A stretch of DNA of 64,000 bases from Acaricomes phytoseiuli DSM 14247 (GCF_000376245.1 NZ_AQXM01000063.1:1-64000), one strand, 5' to 3'; positions 16,448 to 26,667 are shown, counted from the stretch's first letter. A program made the numbers and translations. Notes: generated by a model not told the origin, from the sequence alone.

Positions 16448-17481
16448 CCCAGATGACCTTCGGTAAGGCGATCAACGCCGGCCTGCGCAGAGCGCTCGAA
16501 CAGGATCCCAAGGTTCTGCTGATGGGCGAGGACATCGGCAAGCTCGGCGGTGTCTTCCGGATCACCGACGGACTGCAGCAGGACTTCGGCCCACACCGGG
16601 TGATCGACACCCCGCTCGCCGAATCAGGCATCATCGGCACCGCCGTAGGGTTGGCGGTCCGCGGCTACCGGCCGGTCTGCGAGATCCAGTTCGATGGATT
16701 CATCTACCCGGCTTTCAATCAGATCGTCTCCCAGGTGGCCAAACTGCATTACCGCACGCGGGGTGCGGTCCGGATGCCGTTGACCATCAGGGTTCCCTTC
16801 GGCGGTGGAATCGGCTCCCCGGAGCATCATTCAGAATCTCCCGAGGCGTACTTCACGCACACCTCCGGTCTGCGAGTGATCAGCGTGTCCAATCCGCAGG
16901 ATGCCTACCTCATGATTCAGCAGGCCATCGCCTGCGATGACCCGGTGCTCTATTTCGAACCCAAGCGCCGGTATCACAGCAAGGGTGATGTCGATGAAGG
17001 CCTGGACCCTTTTGACACGAGGGGAAGCGGGACTCAGGAGGTACTGCCGATGGCTCGGGCGCAGGTCATCGCACCCGGCGGGGATGTGACTCTGGTGGCT
17101 TACGGCCCGATGGTCGGCCTCGCCCGGGATGCGGCGCTCGCAGCAGCCGACGAGGGGATCTCCGTGGAAGTCATCGATCTGCGCAGTCTCGCGCCGATCG
17201 ACTTCGGCCCTATCGAGGCTTCAGTGCGCAAAACCGGCCGGTTGGTGGTAGCGCATGAGGCCGGGCAATCTGGCGGCCTCGGCGCGGAGCTGTCCGCCTC
17301 GATCACGGAGCGCTGCTTCCATTATCTGGAGGCCGCCCCCGTTCGGGTTACGGGCTTCGATAACCCTTATCCGCCGGCCAAGCTGGAAAAACATCATGTG
17401 CCGGATCTGGATCGGATTCTCGATGGTGTGGACCGGGCGATGGGCCGGAGCAGTTCTTTCGACTCAGTGCTGGGAGCGTGA
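16444..17481 (+). CDS. bkdB: Branched-chain 2-oxoacid dehydrogenase E1 beta
   Basis: Forms the alpha2-beta2 E1 heterotetramer and builds the second half of the TPP site. The 345-residue product has MTFGKAINAGLRRALEQDP, LLMGEDIGKLGGVFRITDGL, DTPLAESGIIGTAVGLAVRG, the FDGFIYPAFNQIVSQVAK segment and SPEHHSESPEAYFTHTSGL, all typical of transketolase-type E1 beta chains. Its end overlaps bkdC by four bases. Length and motifs show an intact gene. Confidence 0.95.
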   Translation: MTQMTFGKAINAGLRRALEQDPKVLLMGEDIGKLGGVFRITDGLQQDFGPHRVIDTPLAESGIIGTAVGLAVRGYRPVCEIQFDGFIYPAFNQIVSQVAKLHYRTRGAVRMPLTIRVPFGGGIGSPEHHSESPEAYFTHTSGLRVISVSNPQDAYLMIQQAIACDDPVLYFEPKRRYHSKGDVDEGLDPFDTRGSGTQEVLPMARAQVIAPGGDVTLVAYGPMVGLARDAALAAADEGISVEVIDLRSLAPIDFGPIEASVRKTGRLVVAHEAGQSGGLGAELSASITERCFHYLEAAPVRVTGFDNPYPPAKLEKHHVPDLDRILDGVDRAMGRSSSFDSVLGA

Positions 17482-18812
17482 TTGAGCCGATGATCAGGAT
17501 TTTCATGCTGCCGGATCTCGGCGAGGGGCTGACCGAATCCGAGATCCTCTCCTGGAAAGTCGCCGAAGGCGATCATGTGGTGCTCAACCAGGTGATCGCC
17601 GAGGTGGAAACCGCTAAGGCCGTGGTCGAACTGCCTTCGCCTTACTCCGGGGTGGTGTCGAAGCTGCACGAACTGCCGGGCACTGTGGCCGAGGTGGGCA
17701 AGCCCATTGTGAGCTTCGATGTCGCCGATGGTGTTGCTGGGGAGCAGGCTGCGGAACCGGTGGCTTCGGCGGCACCGGGTGCCGAAGCCGCTCCGCGGCG
17801 CGTACCCACTCTGGTCGGCTATGGTGCCGAGCCGGACCAGGAGGGCAGGCCCGCGCGCAGACGAAAGGCCGGTGCTGCCGGGCCCGCGGCAGCTGAAGCG
17901 CCTACCTCTGAGGCGGCGCCGCGTCAGCCGGCGGAGCGGCCCCGATCCACTCCGCCGGTGCGCAAACTGGCCCGGGATGCGGGCGTGGATCTGGCGATGG
18001 TGCACGGAACCGGCCCGGGCGGGTTGATCACCCGGGACGATGTGCAGCAGGTCGCCCGGATCGCCGACTCTGCCCCGGCTTCTCCTCAGCCGGTGCGCGC
18101 CGGGAGGGACGCGCGCGAGGAACGCGTCCCGATCAAAGGCGTCCGCAAGCATACGGCTACGGCTATGGTGACGAGCGCTTTCACAGCCCCTCATGTCACG
18201 GAGTTCCTGACTGTCGATATCACTGCCACGATGGAGCTGCTCGCCGGCTTGCGACGGCGAAGGGAGTTCGCGGATCTGAAGCTGACGCCCTTGACGATTC
18301 TCGCCAAGGCACTGTGCCTGGCGCTGCGGCGGAATCCTTCGCTCAATTCCCGGTGGGATGAGCAGGCCCAGGAGATCGTGACGATGTCCTATATCCACCT
18401 CGGGATCGCCGCGGCCACCCCGAGGGGGCTGCTGGTACCCAACATCAAGGAAGCCCAGTCGATGTCCTTGGCGGAGCTGGCGCAGGCGCTCAGCGAGCTG
18501 GCGCAGACCGCTCGTGCGGGGAAGACCGCGCCGGAGCAGCTGAGCGGCGGGACGATCTCGATCACCAATATCGGGGTTTTCGGCATCGATGCGGGCACCC
18601 CGATTCTCAATCCGGGTGAGGCGGCTATCGTGGCTATGGGTGCGGTCCGCAAGCAGCCTTGGGAGTATCAGGGCCAGGTGGCGCTTCGGGATGTGGTGAC
18701 CTTGAGCCTCTCCTTCGATCACCGCTTGGTCGATGGCGAGCAGGGCTCGCGATTCCTCGGCGACATCGGTGCCATCCTGGCGGATCCGGCGTATACGCTC
18801 GCCGTGGTCTGA
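17478..18812 (+). CDS. bkdC: Branched-chain 2-oxoacid dehydrogenase E2 (dihydrolipoyl acyltransferase)
   Basis: Core subunit that moves the branched acyl group from lipoamide to CoA. The 444-residue product has one lipoyl domain (MLPDLGEGLTESEILSWKVA; lipoylated Lys47 in EVETAKAVVELPS), a Pro/Ala/Glu-rich hinge, an E1/E3-binding domain near 160 (PPVRKLARDAGVDLAMVHGT then GPGGLITRDDV), and the trimeric catalytic domain ending in LSFDHRLVDGEQGSRFLGD with active His415 and Asp419. GTG 17478 is used because it overlaps the bkdB stop; an in-frame ATG lies at 17490. No E3 (lipoamide dehydrogenase) gene is in the window, so the general E3 would be shared. Confidence 0.94.
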   Translation: MIEPMIRIFMLPDLGEGLTESEILSWKVAEGDHVVLNQVIAEVETAKAVVELPSPYSGVVSKLHELPGTVAEVGKPIVSFDVADGVAGEQAAEPVASAAPGAEAAPRRVPTLVGYGAEPDQEGRPARRRKAGAAGPAAAEAPTSEAAPRQPAERPRSTPPVRKLARDAGVDLAMVHGTGPGGLITRDDVQQVARIADSAPASPQPVRAGRDAREERVPIKGVRKHTATAMVTSAFTAPHVTEFLTVDITATMELLAGLRRRREFADLKLTPLTILAKALCLALRRNPSLNSRWDEQAQEIVTMSYIHLGIAAATPRGLLVPNIKEAQSMSLAELAQALSELAQTARAGKTAPEQLSGGTISITNIGVFGIDAGTPILNPGEAAIVAMGAVRKQPWEYQGQVALRDVVTLSLSFDHRLVDGEQGSRFLGDIGAILADPAYTLAVV

Positions 18813-18846
18813 GGTCCGGGCTCTGAGGTTCAGACCGGTACGAGCA

Positions 18847-19476
18847 TTAGGCCAGCACTGCGGCTGCTGTCATCCGCTCCAGAACAGACCGGGCCGATGC
18901 CGCAGTCGTATGATCTGATCCGCGAACGGCGCCGCGCGAACCGAGTGAGTGTGAGGTCGAATTGATGAGGCCGAAAGCGGCGTGGACGCGGAGCCTGAGT
19001 TCAGCAGGTTCCGAGCCCGGCTGCAGCTCGCCCAGGGCTGTGACCCAGAGCCGCATATAGTCGCGTTGCAGCGCCCGGACTGTCTCGCGGTGTTCCGGGT
19101 GCAGATGAGCGAGATCGCGGTCCTGGACCCGGATGATATCCGGATGGCCTAGTGCGAAATTCACGTGGAACCCGATCAGGCTCGTCAGGCCGGAGGCGGC
19201 GTCCGGAGCGGCGCTGAGGACTTCGCGGCCGTCCGTGAGCAGCGCTTCGCTGACTTCGGTCAGCAATGCTGCGAGCACCGCGTGTTTGCCTTCGAAGTGC
19301 CGGTAGACGGCGGGGCCACTGACTCCTGCTGCGGCACCGAGCTCTTCGATGGACACTCCGTTGAAGCCGCGTTGCGCGAAGAGTTCTGCGGCAGCGTCCA
19401 GCAGAGCCTGGCGGCGGTTGGCTTTGGCCACGCTGCGGGCCGTCGGCGCTATTTCACCACGGTCGGCATCAGTCAT
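18847..19476 (-). CDS. TetR-family regulator, likely of the leucine operon
   Basis: A 209-residue repressor-type protein. The helix-turn-helix is at about 20-65 (RRQALLDAAAELFAQRGFNG, VSIEELGAAAGVSGPAVYRHF), followed by an all-helical ligand domain with VQDRDLAHLHPEHRETVRAL. ATG 19476 has GAGGAG nine bases upstream, so the longer frame from 19506 is not used. It is divergent from accD1, and two copies of a GTTA-N8-TAAC dyad lie between them. In mycobacteria a TetR gene (Rv2506) holds the same place beside the leucine genes. Probable ligand: an acyl-CoA intermediate. Confidence 0.9.
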   Translation of the reverse strand: MTDADRGEIAPTARSVAKANRRQALLDAAAELFAQRGFNGVSIEELGAAAGVSGPAVYRHFEGKHAVLAALLTEVSEALLTDGREVLSAAPDAASGLTSLIGFHVNFALGHPDIIRVQDRDLAHLHPEHRETVRALQRDYMRLWVTALGELQPGSEPAELRLRVHAAFGLINSTSHSLGSRGAVRGSDHTTAASARSVLERMTAAAVLA

Positions 19477-19508
19477 GGATTCTGCTCCTCGTGACGACCT
19501 AGACATCT

Positions 19509-19553
19509 CAGTTAATAAAGACTAACCTGAATTCCAGTTAACGAAGACTAACC
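19509..19553. promoter_or_regulatory. Twin operator-like repeats between tetR and accD1
   Basis: CAGTTAATAAAGACTAACC at 19509-19527 and CAGTTAACGAAGACTAACC at 19535-19553 differ at only two adjacent bases and are spaced 26 bases start to start. Each contains a GTTA-N8-TAAC dyad. They sit in the 147-base gap between the divergent TetR and accD1 genes and are the obvious binding sites for the TetR protein, regulating both directions. Confidence 0.72.
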
Positions 19554-19623
19554 CGAGTGCCTGCGTCGAAGACCCGTCGCAGCGCCGGAACGGCGGGGCG
19601 CAGCGGGCCGGAAGGCGAGGCTA

Positions 19624-21248
19624 ATGGAGACTCTGACTACTTCGGTGGTGCCCGGGAGCGATAGCTATGAGGCCGCCGCCGCAGGCCATCGCGAGCTGGT
19701 CGCCGAATTGCGGCAGAAACTGGCCACGGCAGCTCTGGGCGGCTCGGAGCGATCCCGGGAACGGCATGTGTCCCGCGGTAAATTATTGCCCCGGGATCGG
19801 GTGGAGAAGCTGCTCGATACGGGCAGCCCCTTCCTGGAGATTTCTCCGCTCGCCGCCGACGGCATGGACGGCGGAGCATCCCCTGGAGCCGGTGTCATTG
19901 CGGGTATAGGCCTGGTCTGCGGCCGGCAGGTGCTCGTAGTCTGCAACGATGCGACGGTCAAGGGGGAACCTATTCTCCGCTGACCGTCAAGAAGCACCTC
20001 CGAGGGCAGGAGGTCGCCTTGGAGAATCACCTGCCGTGCATCTACCTGGTGGATTCTGGCGGAGCCTTCCTGCCCAAGCAAGATGAGGTCTTCCCAGATA
20101 AAGACCATTTCGGCCGGATTTTCTACAATCAGGCGCGGCTCTCCGCGGCGAGAATCCCGCAGATTGCTGCGGTGATGGGCTCGTGCACCGCTGGGGGTGC
20201 CTACGTTCCGGCGATGAGCGATGAGACCGTCATCGTCCGCAATCAGGGCACGATCTTCCTGGGTGGCCCGCCCCTGGTGAAAGCCGCTATCGGCGAGGTG
20301 GTGAGCGCCGAGGAGCTGGGCGGTGGGGAAGTGCACGCCGGGACTTCCGGGGTCGCCGACCATCTGGCGGAGAACGACGAGCATGCGCTGCAGATCATCC
20401 GGGATATCGTCAGCACACTGCCCCGCCCGCCCTACACGACGAGCGGAGATCCGGCCTGGGAGATCCTGCCCAGCAGGTCCCCTGCCGTGGACCCGGCCGA
20501 ACTCTACGGTGCGGTACCGGTCGATGTGCAGGAGCGCTACGACTGCCGAGAGATCATCGCCCGGATCGTCGACGGCAGCGAATTCTCAGAGTTCAAAAAA
20601 GAGTACGGGCAGACTCTGGTCACCGGATTCGCCCGGATCCACGGTCATCCGGTGGGGATCGTCGCCAATAACGGCGTGCTCTTCAGTGAATCAGCGCTCA
20701 AAGGGGCGCATTTCATCGAGCTCTGCGATCAGCGCGGCATCCCCCTGGTCTTCCTGCAGAACATCAACGGCTTCATGGTCGGCAAGGACTATGAAGCCGG
20801 TGGCATTGCGAAGAACGGCGCCAAAATGGTGACCGCAGTAGCCAGCTGCCGGGTGCCCAAGCTCACGGTGGTGGTGGGCGGCTCCTTCGGCGCGGGTAAC
20901 TATTCGATGTGCGGGCGGGCCTACAGCCCGCGGTTCCTGTGGATGTGGCCCAATGCTCGGATCTCCGTGATGGGCGGCGCGCAGGCGGCTTCAGTGCTGG
21001 CCACGGTGCGCCGGGAACAGCTCGAATCCAGCGGTGAGAGCTGGTCCGAAGAAGCCGAGGAGGCCTTCCGGGAGCCGATCCGGCAGCAGTACGAGGAGCA
21101 GGGCAGCCCTTACTACTCCACGGCTCGGCTCTGGGATGACGGGATCATCGACCCCGCGGATACCCGTAAGGTCCTCGGCTTAGCGCTGCAGATATGTGCA
21201 CAGACCCCGTTGCCGGAGCAGACGTCTTTCGGCCTATTCCGGATGTGA
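19624..21248 (+). pseudogene. accD1: Methylcrotonyl-CoA carboxylase carboxyltransferase (beta) subunit, frameshifted
   Basis: This would encode the beta chain that transfers CO2 from biotin to 3-methylcrotonyl-CoA in leucine breakdown. The first 113 codons (from ATG 19624) end normally in CNDATVKG, then the frame goes out and stops at 19981-19983. The remainder, from [20 protein letters not shown] through [20 protein letters not shown] and the [16 protein letters not shown] oxyanion motif, lies in another frame up to 21248. One extra G in the run of five at 19962-19966 restores a single 541-residue frame, the normal family length. Either a real inactivating deletion or a homopolymer miscall. 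It heads the operon; an SD (AAGGCGAGG) precedes the start. Confidence 0.88.
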
Positions 21249-21277
21249 GGGAAATGAAGGAAGCGAAGGGAGCGAGC

Positions 21278-23476
21278 ATGGCTGCAACTACCCCCGGTGC
21301 GCTTTTCGACACCGTTCTCGTCGCCAACCGCGGTGAGATCGCGTGCCGCGTGATCCGCACCCTGCGCCGCTTGGGAATCCGTTCTGTCGCGGTGTACTCC
21401 GAGGCGGATGCCGACGCCCGGCACGTTCGGGAAGCCGATCTCGCCGTATACCTCGGCCCGGCACCGGCGGCGCAGAGCTATCTGGACATATCGGCGGTCA
21501 TTGAGGCCTGCCGGATCTCCGGGGCGCAGGCCGTGCACCCGGGCTACGGCTTCCTGAGCGAGAACCCGGCCTTCGGCCAGGCTCTCGAAGAAGCCGGGAT
21601 CATCTTCATCGGCCCCGGGGCGCTGGCGCTGGAAGTCATGGGCGACAAGATCAGGGCCAAGAATCACGTCGCCGCTCATGGTGTGCCGGTGACTCCCGGT
21701 ATTGCTGAACTCGGCACGGACGGCAAGGGGCTCGACGACGCTGCGCTCATCGCCGCAGCGGAAGACATCGGATTCCCGCTGCTCATCAAACCGTCAGCCG
21801 GCGGCGGCGGTAAGGGGATGCAGGCGGTGCACTCCGCGGCCGAGCTGCCGGAAACCCTGCTGACAGCCCGCAGAGTGGCGCGTTCCGCTTTCGGCGACGA
21901 CACCTTGTTTCTGGAGCGGCTGATCGCCGACCCCCGGCATATCGAAGTGCAGATCCTCGCGGATCAGCACGGAAACGTCGTGCATCTGGGCGAGCGGGAA
22001 TGCTCTTTGCAGCGCCGGCATCAGAAAGTCATCGAAGAAGCGCCGTCGGCGCTGCTCAACGCGCAGACCAAGGAGAACCAGCGGATCCGGGCCGAACTCG
22101 GCCAGGCCGCCTGCGATGCCGCGCGGAGTGTCGGCTACCGCGGCGCGGGAACCATCGAGTTCCTGGTTTCAGACGCGGCTCCCGGGGAGTTCTTCTTCAT
22201 GGAGATGAACACCCGGCTCCAGGTGGAGCACCCGGTGACCGAGATGGTGACCGGGGTGGACCTGGTGGAATGGCAGATCCGGATCGCCGCCGGAGAACCC
22301 CTGACCATGAGCCAGGAAGACATCCGCCTAGACGGCCATGCCGTCGAAGCCAGGGTCTACGCGGAAGATCCGCAACGCGGCTTCATCCCGCAGACCGGCA
22401 CCGTCCGCGGTCTCAGAGAGCCCTTGGCCGGCCGTCACCCCCAGACCGCAGGCCGAGTCCGGGTGGATTCAGCGCTCATTCCCGGTTTGGAAGTCAGCGG
22501 CCATTACGACCCCATGCTCGCCAAAGTCATCGCCTGGGGAACGGATCGCCAGCACGCACTGGATACGCTCGAGGCGGCGCTCGCCGAGACGGTGGTCCTC
22601 GGTGTCGGCACCAATATCGAATATCTGCGCCTGCTCTTGGTGGACCCGGAAGTTCAGGAGGGGCGCTTGGATACCTCGCTGATCGAGCGCAAGCTCCCGG
22701 ATCTCCGATTCGCTGCTCCGGCTGCCCAGGATCTGCGCGCTGCCACCTGGTACCTCACCAGACTCGAGGAGCAGCGACGCACTGCTGTGCTAGCCGGTCA
22801 GCGAGCTGACGCCGAATCCCCCTGGGCCCGGGTGGACGGCTGGCGCCTCGGGCAGCCGAGCGCTGTCGCGTTCTCACTGGGCACCGGCGCTGAAGCGCTC
22901 TGCGCCTATGCCCAGGAAGGTTCTGCGGCGACGGAAGAGTTCCGTTGGGAAGGCGAATACCTGGTCGCCGAAGGCCAAGGACGCGGGCACCGTACTCGGC
23001 AGAGCTGGCTCATCGCCGATGACCTCGAGGCCGCTGCCAGCGCCCTAGGAGAGTCGGCAGCAGAGAGCGACAGCCGGCCGCAACCGACGCTCTGGCTGGC
23101 CCCCGCGGTAGCGGGACGCCACGCAGGCGTGGTGTTCACCGTGCATCAGCTCAGCCGGGCGGAAGCCGTCGCCGAACAGGTGGCACGATCCCGGGCTGAC
23201 CGAAAGGGTGTCACCGCCGATCCAGCCGTGCGCTCGCCGATGCCCGGCACCGTGGTCTCGGTCTCCGTAGCCGATGGCGAACCGGTCCAGGCTGGCCAGA
23301 ATCTACTAGCCGTTGAAGCCATGAAGATGGAGCACCAGCTGCAGGCCGCCGTGGACGGCGTGGCAAAATTCGCTGTCCGCACCGGTGATCTGGTCAAAGC
23401 CGGCCAGATTGTCGCCACTATCGAACCGGCTGACACTATCGAAGAACAGGCCACAGAAGAGCAGGAGAGACCATGA
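21278..23476 (+). CDS. accA1: Acyl-CoA carboxylase biotinylated alpha subunit (methylcrotonyl-CoA type)
   Basis: Carries the biotin carboxylase and biotin carrier of 3-methylcrotonyl-CoA carboxylase. The 732-residue product has the biotin carboxylase N-domain (VLVANRGEIACRVIRTLRRL), the ATP-grasp loop KPSAGGGGKGMQAV, RECSLQRRHQKVIEEAPS, FFMEMNTRLQVEHPVTEMVT, and a C-terminal biotinyl domain with EAMKM, biotinylated at Lys683. ATG 21278 is chosen for AAGGGAG seven bases upstream; ATG 21254 is less well placed. Thirty bases after accD1; its stop overlaps the fadE start by four bases. The gene is intact. Confidence 0.94.
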   Translation: MAATTPGALFDTVLVANRGEIACRVIRTLRRLGIRSVAVYSEADADARHVREADLAVYLGPAPAAQSYLDISAVIEACRISGAQAVHPGYGFLSENPAFGQALEEAGIIFIGPGALALEVMGDKIRAKNHVAAHGVPVTPGIAELGTDGKGLDDAALIAAAEDIGFPLLIKPSAGGGGKGMQAVHSAAELPETLLTARRVARSAFGDDTLFLERLIADPRHIEVQILADQHGNVVHLGERECSLQRRHQKVIEEAPSALLNAQTKENQRIRAELGQAACDAARSVGYRGAGTIEFLVSDAAPGEFFFMEMNTRLQVEHPVTEMVTGVDLVEWQIRIAAGEPLTMSQEDIRLDGHAVEARVYAEDPQRGFIPQTGTVRGLREPLAGRHPQTAGRVRVDSALIPGLEVSGHYDPMLAKVIAWGTDRQHALDTLEAALAETVVLGVGTNIEYLRLLLVDPEVQEGRLDTSLIERKLPDLRFAAPAAQDLRAATWYLTRLEEQRRTAVLAGQRADAESPWARVDGWRLGQPSAVAFSLGTGAEALCAYAQEGSAATEEFRWEGEYLVAEGQGRGHRTRQSWLIADDLEAAASALGESAAESDSRPQPTLWLAPAVAGRHAGVVFTVHQLSRAEAVAEQVARSRADRKGVTADPAVRSPMPGTVVSVSVADGEPVQAGQNLLAVEAMKMEHQLQAAVDGVAKFAVRTGDLVKAGQIVATIEPADTIEEQATEEQERP

Positions 23477-24635
23477 CCGATTACGGGTTGACCGAGGAAT
23501 ACCAGGACCTGAGCGACACGGTCCGGGAATTCGCTGACGAAGTGGTCGCTCCGGCCTCTGCGCAACACGACGAGGAGCACAGCTTCCCCTACGAGATCGT
23601 TGCGCAGATGGGGGAGCTCGGGCTTTTCGGCTTGCCTTTCCCGGAAGAGTACGGGGGGATGGGCGGCGACTATTTCGCGCTGGCCCTTGCTCTGGAACAG
23701 CTGGGCCGGGTGGATCAGTCCGTGGCGATCACGCTGGAAGCCGGGGTCTCCCTCGGGGCGATGCCGGTCTTCCGTTTCGGCACGGAAGCCCAGAAGCAGG
23801 AATGGTTGCCGATGTTGGTCTCGGGGCAGGCACTCGCCGGTTTCGGGTTGACCGAACCTGAGGCCGGATCCGATGCCGGGGGAACGAAGACCAAGGCCGC
23901 GCTGGTCGACGGACACTGGGTGATCGACGGCCGCAAGGAGTTCATCACGAACTCCGGCACCGAGCTCAGCAAGCTCGTCACGGTCACCGCAGTCACGGGG
24001 GAGCAGACCACCCAGGATGGCCGTACCCGGAAAGAGATCTCCACCATCCTGGTTCCACGGATACGCCCGGGTTCACCGCCGAGAAGGCCTATAACAAGGT
24101 GGGGTGGAACGCTTCGGACACCCATCCGCTCTCACTCCAGGGCGTGCGCGTGCCCGAGGAGAATCTGTTGGGAGAGCGAGGTCGCGGCTACGCCAACTTC
24201 CTCTCGATCCTCGATGAAGGCCGGATCGCCATCGCGGCGCTCTCCACGGGTGCTGCCCAGGGCTGCGTTGATGCTTCGGTGCGCTATGCCAAAGAACGCC
24301 AGGCCTTCGGCAGCGCCATCGGAACCTATCAGGCGATTCAGTTCAAGATCGCCAGGATGGCTGCCAGGGCGCATACCGCCCGGCTGGCCTATTACGATGC
24401 TGCGGCGCGGATGCTGGCCGGTAAGCCCTTCAAGACTCAGGCAGCGATGGCCAAGCTCATCGCGGGCGAGGCCGCTATGGACAACGCGCGGGACGCCACC
24501 CAGGTCTTTGGAGGCTATGGCTTCATCAACGAGTTCGTCGTCGCCCGGCACTATCGGGATTCCAAGATTCTGGAGATCGGTGAAGGCACCACTGAGGTGC
24601 AGCTCATGCTGATCGCGCGGGAACTGGGTCTCTAG
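23473..24635 (+). pseudogene. Acyl-CoA dehydrogenase (isovaleryl/branched-chain), frameshifted
   Basis: Would oxidise isovaleryl-CoA or a similar branched acyl-CoA. Codons from 23473 read normally (MTDYGLTEEYQDLSDTVREF, GFGLTEPEAGSDAGGTKTKA, GRKEFITNSGTE, ISTILVP) up to about 24057, then the frame is wrong. The rest of the protein (TPGFTAEKAYNKVGWNASDT, RQAFGSAIGTYQAIQFKIA, EIGEGTTEVQLMLIARELGL) continues in another frame to 24635. Restoring one base (CCC instead of CC at about 24056-24057) gives LVPTDTPGF and a 387-residue protein of ordinary length. The Glu in IGEGT is the usual catalytic base. It corresponds to fadE19 in the mycobacterial locus. Deletion or sequencing error cannot be told apart here. 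Confidence 0.87.
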
Positions 24636-24678
24636 TAGTCTCGAGCCGTAATAAGGATTGTGAAGGTGAGGATCAACG

Positions 24679-25479
24679 GTGATCGATAAGACAGTGGCCA
24701 CCGCGGCTGAAGCCGTCGCCGATATCCCCGATGGCGCGTCCATGGCGGTAGGAGGGTTCGGGCTATGCGGTATTCCGGTGGCTCTGATCGCCGCCCTGCA
24801 TCGGCAGGGAACCACGGAGCTGGAGACCATCAGCAATAACTGCGGGGTCGATGACTGGGGCCTGGGGATCCTGCTGAGAGATGACCGGATCCGGAAGACC
24901 GTCTCCTCCTATGTCGGCGAGAACAAAGAATTCGCCCAGCAGTACTTGGCCGGTGAACTCGAAGTCGTGCTGACGCCCCAAGGCACTCTGGCGGAGAAAC
25001 TGCGCGCCGGGGGTGCTGGCATTCCGGCCTTCTACACGCCCGCGGGGGTGGGTACACAGATCTCCGAGGGCGGCTTGCCGCAGAAGTACGGCCCTGATGG
25101 CGATGTAATCATTGCCTCCGAGGCCAAGGAAGTGCGTGCTTTCGGCGGGGCGGACTATGTTCTGGAAGAGTCGCTGACCCCGGATTTCGCTCTCGTCCAC
25201 GCGGCGAAGGGGGACCGGCAGGGCAATCTGGTCTTCCACGCCACCGCGATGAACTTCAATCCGCTCTGCGCTATGGCGGGTAAGGTCACCATCGCCGAGG
25301 TCGAAGAACTCGTCGAGCCAGGCGAGCTGGATCCAGGAGAAATTCATCTACCGGGGATTTTCGTGCAGCGGGTGGTGCATGTCCCGGCAGGCAGCCCGGA
25401 TGCCGAGAAACGCATCGAGAAGCGCACGGTCACAGCAATTTCTAGCAGCGAAGCCAGCGGCCGGGAAGGAAGTGCCTGA
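24679..25479 (+). CDS. scoA: 3-oxoacid CoA-transferase subunit A
   Basis: One half of the enzyme that moves CoA from succinyl-CoA to acetoacetate, so that acetoacetate made from leucine can be cleaved by thiolase. The 266-residue product shows the class I CoA-transferase A chain: [75 protein letters not shown] and the long C-terminal part. GTG 24679 has GAAGGTGAGG upstream. It lies 43 bases after fadE and one base before scoB. The last 20 residues are unusual in composition but in frame. Confidence 0.94.
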   Translation: MIDKTVATAAEAVADIPDGASMAVGGFGLCGIPVALIAALHRQGTTELETISNNCGVDDWGLGILLRDDRIRKTVSSYVGENKEFAQQYLAGELEVVLTPQGTLAEKLRAGGAGIPAFYTPAGVGTQISEGGLPQKYGPDGDVIIASEAKEVRAFGGADYVLEESLTPDFALVHAAKGDRQGNLVFHATAMNFNPLCAMAGKVTIAEVEELVEPGELDPGEIHLPGIFVQRVVHVPAGSPDAEKRIEKRTVTAISSSEASGREGSA

Positions 25480-25480
25480 G

Positions 25481-26161
25481 ATGGGGCTGACACGCGAAGA
25501 GCTCGCCGCCAGGGTGGCCCAGGAGCTCCAGAACGGGCAGTACGTCAATCTCGGCATCGGCATGCCGACGCTCATCCCGAATTACATTCCCGCCGACGTC
25601 CAGGTGATCCTGCACTCGGAGAACGGGATCCTGGGCACCGGCCCCTACCCGGCGGAGGATGAGGTCGATCCGGATCTGATCAATGCGGGGAAGGAGACTG
25701 TCACCGTGAACCCCGGGGCGGCTTTCTTCGATTCCGCGGCGTCCTTCGGCATGGTTCGCGGCGGCCATGTCGATGTCGCTATCCTGGGCGCGATGGAGGT
25801 CGCCGCGAACGGAGACCTGGCGAACTGGATGATCCCCGGGAAGATGGTCAAAGGCATGGGCGGGGCGATGGACCTCGTCTTCGGTGCCAAGCAGCTCATC
25901 GTCATGATGGAGCATGTGGACCGGCAGGGCCGGCCCAAGATCGTGCAGGAGTGCAGCCTGCCGTTGACCGGCCGGGGCTGTGTGGATCTGATCGTTACGG
26001 ATCTGGCGGTGATCGAGGTGCTTCCGGACGCTGGAGGGTTGGTGCTCCGGGAAACGGCCCCCGGGGTCAGTACGGAGGAGGTGCTTGCGGCCACAGCGGC
26101 GCCTTTGCGGCTGGGCAGCGAGCTCGGGAACAGTATCGGGGACAGTGAGGAGACATCGTGA
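25481..26161 (+). CDS. scoB: 3-oxoacid CoA-transferase subunit B
   Basis: Catalytic half of the succinyl-CoA:3-oxoacid CoA-transferase. The 226-residue product has [15 protein letters not shown], the active-site Glu in [14 protein letters not shown], and [23 protein letters not shown] 25481 follows the scoA stop after a single base, with GGAAGGA as SD within scoA; a longer open frame starting at 25379 overlaps scoA and is not credible. Its stop overlaps the maoC GTG by four bases. Confidence 0.95.
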   Translation: MGLTREELAARVAQELQNGQYVNLGIGMPTLIPNYIPADVQVILHSENGILGTGPYPAEDEVDPDLINAGKETVTVNPGAAFFDSAASFGMVRGGHVDVAILGAMEVAANGDLANWMIPGKMVKGMGGAMDLVFGAKQLIVMMEHVDRQGRPKIVQECSLPLTGRGCVDLIVTDLAVIEVLPDAGGLVLRETAPGVSTEEVLAATAAPLRLGSELGNSIGDSEETS

Positions 26162-26667
26162 ATGAGCCGGCTGAGGTCATCGAGCAGCGAGGCCTCTACC
26201 TCGATGAACTGCGCACCGACGCCGTCTATCAGCACCGCCCCGGCCGGACCATCACCGAAGCAGATAACGTGCTATTCACCACGCTGACCATGAATACTCA
26301 GGCGCTGCACCTGGATGCCGCCTGGAGCGCCGGGCAGACCTTCGGTCAGCGGCTGGTCAATTCGATGCTGACCTTGTCGACGATGGTGGGTCAGTCGGTG
26401 GCCCAGTTGACGCAGAGAACCATCATCGGCCAGCTGGGTCTGGATCAGGTCCGCTTCCCGCACCCGCTCTTCCACGGCGATACCCTCTATACCGAAACCG
26501 TGGTTGTGCAGAAGCGCTATTCCGAATCCCGCCCTGGGCAGGGCGTTGCGACGATGAAACTCACCGGGCGGAATCAGAACGGCGAGATCGTGGGCGAGGC
26601 AGTGCGCAGCTGCCTGATGTGGAACAACGCGCAGGCTGTAGCAGAGGCAGGAAGAGAAAGAGTATGA
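26158..26667 (+). CDS. MaoC-like acyl-CoA hydratase/dehydratase
   Basis: A 169-residue hot-dog-fold protein with the hydratase 2 block: [34 protein letters not shown] (the Asp/His pair of the active site) and a short C-terminal strand region with [19 protein letters not shown]. It matches the place of Rv2499c beside citE in mycobacteria. No crotonase-type hydratase is present in the operon, so this protein is the natural candidate to hydrate 3-methylglutaconyl-CoA to HMG-CoA; that is inference. Start GTG 26158 and stop 26667 both overlap neighbours by four bases. Confidence 0.9.
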   Translation: MNEPAEVIEQRGLYLDELRTDAVYQHRPGRTITEADNVLFTTLTMNTQALHLDAAWSAGQTFGQRLVNSMLTLSTMVGQSVAQLTQRTIIGQLGLDQVRFPHPLFHGDTLYTETVVVQKRYSESRPGQGVATMKLTGRNQNGEIVGEAVRSCLMWNNAQAVAEAGRERV

